From NCBI GenBank assembly GCA_047495785.1, contig JBLDXI010000024.1:3844001-3908000 (forward strand): DNA of 64,000 nt, written 5' to 3'. Numbering within the stretch: position 1 is the first letter of the stretch; the number at the start of each line of letters is the position of its first letter. Origin of the DNA: Lepidodermella squamata (Eukaryota; Gastrotricha). Both the position numbers and the translations under genes were made by a program. Below, in pieces: positions 56,901-64,000 of this stretch. Below the pieces are notes generated by a model. That model was not told where the DNA came from and did no database searches. It was given only the letters and a program-made list of their open reading frames with translations.

Positions 56901-58421
56901 GGGTCGATAGCCTTTCTCGACCCTAATCGGTAGGATTTCTTTATTCTTATTGGCGGCATACTCAATTTCTCGTCTACAGTTCGGGCTGAGAGAGTATTCT
57001 TGACTGAAAAAGCAGATTACAATATCTGACTCGTCGATGCCCTGTTTGACAATTTTTGAACTAATTTCTTCTTGAATATGTGAATCCTACCTTAGCCATA
57101 GACTCATAAGCGTAACCACTGATATTTTGCATATCGATCCAAACTGTCAAATCAGACTGGTTCATGAGGTAATTGGCCATTTCATGAACAGCTTCCTTGC
57201 GACTATGCCAGCAATAACTTATGAAGATGTTAATTTTCGCGGATTCCTTGGCGATATTTGCAGATGGCGGCTTTGTAACAGCATTGTCAATTTTAGAGAC
57301 AAATCTGCGAAGGATTCCGTCTCGATTGTCAACAGGGCTTCGCACGATTTTCGAAGATTGGACGCGCTTATAGTCGTTATCAAGTTGCTCATCATCAGTT
57401 AAATCATCCATTACGGTTACAAGCGAAAAAATGCTTCACGCATGAGGATAGTAATTTGAGCATAAAAATGATAATCGATATTTTGCAGGTGCACAACGTT
57501 TTTTATGGCATTCTTGCGATAAATAATTCATTATCCGATAAAATCGAAGGTGTAAGGTCGAGCGAAACTGAAACACCATATTGAGCAAATTTAATGCAAT
57601 TTAGCCCAGAAACGGGACATTTCTTGCTCTCAACTCATCAAGAAAGTCTTAAGATCCACCTTAACAAGAATTTCTGATTAAGAAAAATTAGGAATTTTCA
57701 CTCGAATTTTGATCGATTTTGATCGATTTCATCGATCAGATGAATTGATCATACTCACTAAGACTCCTAATTAGTAATATACCTCGTTAAGTACCCGGCC
57801 AGCCTGTCGTAATGCTTCCAATCGCTGCGGCATCAACGGCATCGGGTCACCTGAATCTGGCTTCAGAAAAGTGTTGAGATCATTCTCGCTGATATCAGCG
57901 AAGAATTTCGCATCCAAAATCGGCATTCCTTGCTGAAAAAATCATGAATTAACAAAAATATTTCAAAATCGTGCTAAATATTTTACGTCAACTGCTCGGT
58001 CAATGGCAGCAGCTAGAGCCATGAACCCAGTGTAATTCTCGCCTTTGTATTTGATGACGCACTTTTTGCGGTCATCATCGTTCCAGAAATTAAAATTCAG
58101 CACATCGCAGATGAAAATCCAAGCAACTGCATTATCATCCGCGACCTTCGGGAATAAATCTGACAAATATTGACCGAAAAAAATCAGCTATTCTGAAAGC
58201 TTTATGACCAAATTTACCGTGTTCCTTCCAACTTTTCAGACTGTATACGTTCGAGTCACCAACTTCAAGCAACTGTTACAAAGATATTATTAAGATGGAT
58301 TGATCAATTGGGTTTAATGACTGACATGCTTCGCCAATTTTTCAACAGCAGCAGAATCGATTTTCACATGCTGAGCCTTTGAGGCAATGAATTGGGCCGA
58401 TTCCCTCACCAGGTTAGCCAT
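50959..58421 (-). CDS. QNG1: queuosine 5'-phosphate N-glycosylase (DUF2419, C9orf64)
   Basis: Exons: complement(50959..51126, 51184..51561, 57783..57932, 57987..58159, 58218..58272, 58326..58421), frame exact, 339 aa (human 341). The N-terminal half (D-D-N-A-V-A-W-I-F...L-N-F-N-F-W) and the C-terminal half (K-F-D-G-S-F-V-N-C, V-A-F-Y-K-R-A-Q-I-L, T-M-F-A-D-Y-R-I-P-Q-V-L, D-Y-L-W-D-Y-type end, R-C-I-Y-Y) are both typical. The enzyme releases queuine from Q-5'-monophosphate for tRNA anticodon modification. Intron 4 (51562-57782) is 6,221 bp and contains a complete NLR-like gene and transposon remnants. The last intron is 57 bp with no in-frame stop. Its ATG lies 88 bp after the NOL6 stop on the same strand. 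Confidence 0.95.
52455..52682 (+). mobile_element. tyrosine-recombinase remnant (Crypton/DUF3504-like)
   Basis: Encodes L-G-K-D-T-L-G-S-F-M, then after an in-frame TAA A-G-L-S-K-I-Y-T-N-H-C-L-R and I-T-G-H-R-S-V-D-S...Y. This is the catalytic C-terminal block (R, H-x-x-R-type and G-H motifs, final Tyr) of eukaryotic tyrosine recombinases related to Cryptons. The stop codon and lack of the N-terminal part show that it is dead. Located inside QNG1 intron 4. Confidence 0.7.
52757..53412. mobile_element. MITE-like element with terminal inverted repeats
   Basis: The left end TCTAAAGCTGGGTTCACG and the reverse complement of the right end TCTAAAGCTAGGTTCACG match at 17 of 18 positions. Subterminal GTCGCG-rich sequence is inverted as well. 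656 bp, no transposase. No clear target-site duplication, so the superfamily is not assigned. Confidence 0.7.
52988..54033 (+). CDS. possible small coiled-coil gene, antisense in the QNG1 intron
   Basis: Exon 1 (52988-53096) lies inside the MITE-like element and encodes a Pro/Ala-rich start. With donor GA|GTAAAC and acceptor AATTAG near 53592 it joins in frame to a charged coiled-coil segment (N-Q-E-K-E-I-Q-I-L-K-Y-E-L) and a C-x-x-C basic part. The 3' end is uncertain and overlaps the neighbouring NLR gene's last codons. It may not be a real gene. Confidence 0.28.
54009..57411 (-). CDS. TIR-NB-ARC-ankyrin repeat NLR-like protein, nested in a QNG1 intron
   Basis: Exons complement(54009..56673, 56728..57041, 57091..57411), frame exact, 1099 aa. 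A TIR domain (about residues 60-195) has I-F-I-S-Y-C-W at strand A, W-I-D-M in the BB region, and C-R-R-E, whose Glu sits where the catalytic Glu of NAD-cleaving TIR domains lies. The NB-ARC ATPase (about 215-560) has P-loop G-D-G-G-V-G-K-T-T (about 256-264), Walker B F-V-L-D-D, V-T-R-D sensor, C-G-L-P-L, and winged-helix segment V-L-W-G-F. Eight or so ankyrin repeats make up the C-terminus (about 820-1099; H-L-D-I-V-Q-F-L and G-H-V-D-I-V-K-F-F types). The architecture resembles plant and invertebrate NLR immune receptors or APAF1-like signalling ATPases. Role in innate immunity or cell death is inferred. Confidence 0.92.
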
Positions 58422-58509
58422 GAATAAATTAAACTAAGAACTAACAAAAATTCACGACTTGAGAAATGATGCTAAAATGATCATGATATTTTTATTTGAA
58501 TTTTCCAAA

Positions 58510-61500
58510 TCATTTCTTTGAATCAATAACAACTCTGTTATTTTGCACATTTGTAACAACGTCAACAATAAGGCCCTGGCCGATGAAGCGGAAATCGGCC
58601 AGTGCAGCCGCCTGGTTCGTCGTCAGGCACACTTCCATGTCGCCTTGTTTCAAGTGCGGCGGCACTTTTTTACCCGCATCCGCGCTCACAGTCGGCTGGC
58701 TTAAATTCATATTTTGAAGCTGCAAAACGCGAAATTATAAAACCTGAGAGAAATTATTAAAAAAATCCACCTTAAATTCTCTCTCTCCGGTCGGCCTCCA
58801 AACAACTCCGATTTTCGAACCACCGTAACGGTCATAGAAAAAGAGCGCAATTTCACCGTAAGCCGCCTTAAAAATAAATTCAAATTCAATTTTAATCAGG
58901 GAAATGTGAGAAAACATACCCTTAATTCAGAAACAAGTTTCTCCTGCATATCGAAATCCACGACAGGGAATTTCTTGCTCGTAACCACAACGGCACTAGT
59001 CGATCCAGTCGTAACATTCGATTTTTTGCTCTCCTTGAATTTCGGCACGTACATGCTGTTTTCTTCTCTTCCCATGGTCCGATGCGCAGTGATTGATTCG
59101 TGTCGCCTCGACAGGAATTTGTGGTCCAAATCTAGGACGACATCGAAAACAGCCAGGTCCGGCGTGAATAAACTGTTGAACAGCCCCGAGCAGTCGAACG
59201 CGATTGAAGGCGCGTTTTTACTCATGATAATCGACATTATTGAGTCGTAGGTACTCGCGCATAGTTGAAGCATGCGATTCACGACGACAACAGACGGCGA
59301 TTCTCGCGTCCAGTCCGAAACTGGGTCGACTGGTGAGATGACGGTAAACGCCGGGTAGTTGCTGCGATTTTTCGCGAAATCCAGCATCAACTCATTGAGG
59401 CGGTCGTGCGAAAATTCAGTGTTCAAATTGGCGATGATAGGTGATAATCGCCAGTCATGTGTTGCGATGAGTTTCAGAAATCGAACAAACCCGGCTAGCG
59501 GGGTTTGCGGGTAGGGCATGGTCGATGGGCAGACGAAGAGGTAGGCGACTAAAATGTCGATAACGTCGTCCGGAATGTGCCCGGTCAACATTTGAGAGGC
59601 GAGCCAGCGTTTTACCAAACGGCAGGTGCCTGAAAGAAAAAATACATACAGTTGTATGAATAAATTAAGAAGGCAAAAAATAATCAGAATACTCCTCCTT
59701 AATAATATTAATTTTTGAATGTTTTCAAAAAGACTTCAAACAGAATAATAATAATGTAGCTTTCATCTTTTTATCAAAATTCAACTCTATTTCAAAGACG
59801 AATGTTGTAACTCACAAGGCCGCTGATAATGAGCCGCCAAAATTAACCCCAAATGGTCTAAGGTTAGCCAGAATTTGGCAAAAATTGAAAAAATTCTCTA
59901 AATTTCGATTTCGATTTTTGATTTCGGAAAATCGAAAACATGGCCACCCTGGTTAAATTAATTTTCAATTTTTTTTAAATTGCAACCTTAATTTTTCAAT
60001 ATTCTATTCCCAATGATATTTGAAATTTACCTGAATATGCAAATGTTTGGCCAGTTGCAATCGCGTGTAAAATGGCTGTTAATTTCGGTCTTTGCTGAAT
60101 TTCGGCCGCCAACACTGCCGCCTGCTGCACCTTGCCCACGTCTAACATCGACGTTTTCCCAGTCGCCACATCCTTCTGCACCCGTAAAATGTTGATTTCG
60201 TGAACACAACGAAGTTTTAGCCGAAAAACGAATCCCTCAACCACGACATCGACCCAATTTTGGTTAGCCTGGCGAGGTAACTCGGGAAGTTCTTCGCCCA
60301 GGGCTCGGAATAACTGAACATGTAACGCAGCTCGGACCCGCCGGAAAGCGGCCCAGTCTTCCGGCCAAGGGTTACCACCCCCTTCCAGCATGATTACAAC
60401 GTCATTCGGTAGAATATAAGGCGGGCAAACTTTTTGCGAATTCGGCAATCGTGAATTATTGACTAAATCTGTCATGGACTGGTCGAAAGTGCATGGCAGG
60501 GGTGGGAAGACCTCAGTGAAACGATAGGCCGGTCCAACACCCTGAATAGACTGAAACCCGAGGGCCATTGATCTCTCAGCGCCTTTCAACATCTTGGAAA
60601 GCCGTTCGTAAGCTGCTGTAAAGCTTAAAAACAACTCTTCGCCCGACCCGTACCGGCGATTCGGGAATTTTCGAAGTACCGGGGTCAAAAGCCGGGTCAA
60701 ACCCAGGTCCGAGCAGAAAAGTGTCTCAGACCCGATCCCGCAGTGATTTTCAAGAATCCAACAAGCGGCCTGGTACGGAATTAACCTGCGACTCATTACA
60801 GTACGTTCAGCTGCCCTGACAATACCCTCTCTCTCAAGTATTGTGTCATCCCAAACAACAGCTTCGAGGATAGAACCGTCTTGAAATCGTCTCAGTTCAG
60901 ATTTTTTCATCCAAAAAGCGCGAAATCTCGCTGCTTCTATCGTATCAGCCGCTGGGCCTTTATCAATCACGTCCATGAAATTATCCGGGTTAAAGCAGAC
61001 TCCGATTTTCAAATCGATACCACGTGATTTGCGTCGAATCAAACACTCGGAAATAGGCAGTTTAACATTGAATTGCCGGTTGGTTTTTTCTTCGATGAAA
61101 TCAACGCACCGGACACGGCGGCCGATGCCTCGATTTAAGTTGTCGAGAATGAGGCGTTTCGCCTCGACAACCGCGTCAAGAGTCTGAGGCGAAACTGAAT
61201 CACTAATGTTTTCAACGTTTTCCAACCGGAAAGACCAAATTTGGTCGTAGAAATCGGTCACGTGGAATTGCGTCAGAAATGTCGGCTCAAATCGGTCGAA
61301 AGCCTCAGTCAACGCGGTAACAGTCTCGGCAGCCAGCATTTTCAGCTAAAAAATTACGCACAGGAAGTTAATTAATAATAAAAATCGTGTGAAGATTTTC
61401 ACACTTACTTTTTGCAGCTGGGAAGCGGACATCCGGTAGGCGTAATTGTGGAAACCGGACGAATCAGTCAAAACAACGTCGAATGACGACCAGTCCATAG

Positions 61501-62837
61501 CCGCCGCTTCCGATAACGCGGCTTTTTGCGTAGCTAGGATGCTAGGATGGTTATTAGCGGCAAAATTTTCGTCGCCAAGTGATTGCAGCGTAATTTTGAA
61601 GACTTGTAAAGGCGTCATCATTGCATTAAGCCGCTTTATACTCAGTAAATGGACAATAATAACCGACCAGAAGTATCCTGAAAAACCGGCACTCGTTGGC
61701 AACAAACTCTGTCGTTGCTTAGTCCAGATTTTCAACAATTTAAGACCGTTAATCAGACCCATATTCGGGCCAGTGTCCTCATTGCCGAAGGCATTTCCTC
61801 TTAAACCAAAAGCTGACTCAATCCGGTTTTGCGTATCATCCATTGTCAGATCAGCTAAGGCAGTTTGATTATAAACCAAAGAAATCGCTAGGCAATCGTC
61901 TAAAACAGAACAAAATTTATGGTACGAATTTTTTAAACAATCGAAACAAACCTAGACGAATATTTGAAATGTCGTTGGAAAAGCGATTGAGTTTCATCGT
62001 CGGTCTGTCGAAAAATGGAATCAATCTGATCGTGAATGATTTGACATGAGGTTCGCTTGTCTTGAGCAAGATAGCGGGCCATAGAACGTTCCCACCGATA
62101 TATGAATAGGAGATATCGGTGACTGCGCCAATTGGAGATTCTGACTGGTTTTTCAAATCGACAATGCGCGAGACCAGAGTTCTGAGAAAAACAGCTCGCT
62201 TCAGGAAGCAGCGATAATTTAAATAATCCTTGTCCTGCATCGACTCCTAAAAATAGCTCATAGGTTAATCAAAATAAAAACCTTATAGGTATCGGTATTA
62301 CCTGAGGCATGTAAACAGCGACATCAACAACTTTATCAATTGCACACTCCATATTCCATGCTCCACATGTAACAACTCGTTTTGGAGGTATGAATCGATA
62401 TGTGCCTTTCAAAGCAACACAATCGACTAGATCACGAGGAAATGGTATTTTCACGTCATCGTCGTTTTCAACATATGCCATTATTTCTAAAAGCTGTAAA
62501 TAACAAGGTAACATATGACTTTAATTCAAAGAGTTGGGCTTACTTGGTTGGCGGTACCGCTCGCGGGCAGTGTCGACAAAAAGTGAGCAATTTTGTGTAC
62601 ATAATTTTCGACAGCTTGCTTCGTAGCAGGAGCAATGGCAACTTCCTGTAGAAGCTCTTCTACCTAGAAAATTTGAAATCATACAAATACAAATACAAAA
62701 GTTAGACGACGAAAGCGGCAAACCTGCAACGAATAGAGGTGAGTGTTAAGCTGCTTCTCAGCAAACTCCAAAGACTTCAATTCGCCATATGTAGGAGGCC
62801 GATACAGCTCTTTCTTAGACAGCTTACCAGATGCCAT
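58510..62837 (-). CDS. NOL6: nucleolar protein 6 (Nrap/Utp22)
   Basis: Nine exons: complement(58510..58719, 58771..58866, 58920..59629, 60031..61345, 61409..61899, 61952..62246, 62302..62493, 62544..62663, 62724..62837), frame exact, 1180 aa (human 1146). Recognised by the Nrap domains: C-V-A-L-K-G-T-Y, N-G-L-K-L-L-K-I-W-x-x-Q-R, G-F-S-G-Y-F-W, K-K-S-E-L-R-R-F-Q-D-G-S-I-L-E-A-V-V-W, V-E-G-F-V-F-R-L, and D-R-Y-G-G near the end. It is a nucleotidyltransferase-fold scaffold of the SSU processome in pre-18S rRNA maturation. TTTTCTTAG ends 8 bp before the ATG. QNG1 follows 88 bp downstream, so both may be one operon. Confidence 0.95.
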
Positions 62838-63625
62838 TAAAAATCTAAGAAAATATTGAGATAGAGAATGTTAATATAATTTTTAACCAAGATATGATAA
62901 TTAGGAATTATACCGGAACAAAATGATTTCATATTACGATATGAGAGAACTTATTATTATGGCAGCTAATTGGTAGCAACAATAATGAAATAAAAAATTG
63001 AATATCTTTATCAACGTAACAATTCGAAAATATAGATGGAAAACTTGATTCAGCGAAACGCCAGGGCTGGAGTGCGTTAGAAGCGTCAGAAGTAAAAGCA
63101 ACAAGTAACAACTTGAGCAGATCTGATGGAAAACTGTCAAATGCTAATTGGCAGTGAGCATACAGGCGACCAAGGTACGGCCCTCTAGCTGCGGTGTACT
63201 TATTTGCGATCAGGTTTCGATTACTCTCACTATGACATTAACTACTTCTACTTCTTCTGCTACCTGTTACTGCTCACTACTGCTCACTACCTGCTACTCA
63301 CGATATAACCAAGAGAAAACTCGGAGCTGGAACGGAGAGAAAGTTTTACGTCGTTCTTTCGAATAGCGCCAAAAAGAGCACGTGCTAAAAAGTCAAGGAT
63401 GGGTAATAAATAATTTTATTTATAATTTCGGCATTAAAGTATAGAATCAAATTGTCATTGACTGTTTTTATGCCTAATTACCGCTTTATTAGCAGTGTCT
63501 TTTATATTTTTGGAAATCTCGTTCGCGGCTCGCGTCACGTCACGATCGTGGCGCAGCATAAAGTCATAACTCATTTTTCTTACCGCAAAATTGCGTTTCT
63601 AGGTGGCTGACTAAGTCACGAGTGA
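62838..63625. promoter_or_regulatory. divergent intergenic region
   Basis: Between the NOL6 start (minus) and a plus-strand gene start. Contains a CT-rich imperfect repeat (CTACTGCTCA-type, about 63241-63300). GTTTCTAG ends 24 bp before the next ATG. Confidence 0.4.
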
Positions 63626-64000
63626 ATGGTGTCTTCACAATCTGCTAACAGAACAAGCAGACAAGTTGAATCGATTGGAAAAATCGACGGGACTCGAACC
63701 GATTAAACGAAATTCAATTGAAACAGCTTTCAAAATTTTCAGGACAATTCGGTGCTTTCGCTTGATCGGTTCGAGGAATTGAACCCCGTCGATTTTTCCG
63801 ATCGATTTAACTTGCTTGGGGACAAGCTGACCAAAGTTATCGAGCTGCGCGACAAGCAACTGCTCCTAGAATTAAGCGATTTCGACTTGGCTGAACGATG
63901 TCTCAAAGATGGCTTTGCAATGAAGCCGTTTATGCTCCGATTTCGTAATAAAGCCTCCGGACGTGATTCAGTGTTACCGCTGGCAGAAATTCGGCCGTCT
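63626..64000 (+). CDS. unrecognised protein, 5' end only
   Basis: Exon 1 63626..63664 and exon 2 63743..>64000 (78-bp intron), joined in phase 0. About 99 residues visible, largely helical and charged (L-S-L-D-R-F-E-E-L-N-P-V-D-F, then K-V-I-E-L-R-D-K-Q-L). Cut by the window end. No family recognised. The intron contains an inverted copy of the beginning of exon 2. Confidence 0.6.
63662..63814. repeat. inverted repeat spanning intron and exon 2
   Basis: The left arm 63662-63706 and right arm 63761-63814 are reverse complements apart from a few substitutions and a roughly 10-nt gap. Each contains GGAAAAATCGACGGG in the same sense after inversion. The loop is about 54 bp and contains the splice acceptor of exon 2. 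Confidence 0.85.

Overview
This 64 kb window is nuclear DNA from a small, compact-genome invertebrate animal. It holds roughly 20 protein genes, most with introns of about 50-100 bp ending in TTTTCAG-like acceptors. Several same-strand gene pairs lie only 26-90 bp apart. Many start codons sit 4-24 bp after a T-rich AG that looks like a trans-splice acceptor, which suggests spliced-leader trans-splicing and polycistronic (operon) transcription. The layout resembles a nematode, but DNAAF6, LRGUK and a C7orf57-like gene imply motile cilia or flagella, so a ciliated trans-splicing lineage (rotifer, flatworm, chaetognath, gastrotrich or larvacean type) is more likely. The species cannot be fixed from the sequence.

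Layout. 0-1.7 kb: eleven tRNA genes. 2.0-6.6 kb: a secreted ectodomain-type gene, then a Cys-loop ligand-gated channel carrying a duplicated extra ectodomain and a Ser/Thr linker. 7.8-8.4 kb: second tRNA cluster, partly a copy of the first. 8.6-10.0 kb: splicing factor SPF45/RBM17 (minus). 10.7-16.4 kb: ACAD10-type HAD-kinase-acyl-CoA dehydrogenase (minus) with a Copia remnant in an intron. 17.3-22.8 kb: a three-gene plus-strand cluster (unknown lysine-rich protein, DNAAF6, LRGUK). 22.9-23.7 kb: third tRNA cluster, mostly degenerate. 24.0-26.4 kb: GABA-B-like class C receptor (minus). 26.7-27.7 kb: fourth tRNA cluster, an inverted copy of the first. 28.1 kb: Gln-rich secreted protein. 30.6 kb: selenocysteine tRNA. 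30.8-31.2 kb: small Cys-rich secreted protein. 32.8-34.8 kb: tiny membrane protein plus mitochondrial RARS2, 26 bp apart. 35.1-37.5 kb: DUF229 protein. 38.1-39.3 kb: RPB3. 39.5-40.1 kb: broken TBCK-like rhodanese fragment. 40.7-42.8 kb: a GPCR and its decayed copy. 43.1-45.8 kb: three-dsRBD protein and CNTD1 (minus). 46.4-47.6 kb: C7orf57-like. 48.0-50.4 kb: histidine ammonia-lyase (minus). 51.0-58.4 kb: queuosine-salvage hydrolase QNG1 (minus), whose fourth intron is 6.2 kb and contains a complete TIR-NB-ARC-ankyrin gene plus transposon debris. 58.5-62.8 kb: NOL6 (minus), 88 bp upstream of QNG1. 63.6-64.0 kb: start of a gene that runs off the window and carries an inverted repeat of its own exon.

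For the genes marked with exon joins, I worked out splice sites by hand. Reading frames close exactly for SPF45, ACAD10, LRGUK, the PET117-like gene, the Cys-rich protein, DUF229, RPB3, the GPCR, the dsRBD protein, C7orf57-like, HAL, QNG1, TIR-NB-ARC-ANK and NOL6. The most notable items are the NLR-like gene nested inside QNG1, the channel with an extra duplicated ectodomain, the operon and trans-splice signals with a ciliary gene cluster, and the self-complementary exon at the right edge.
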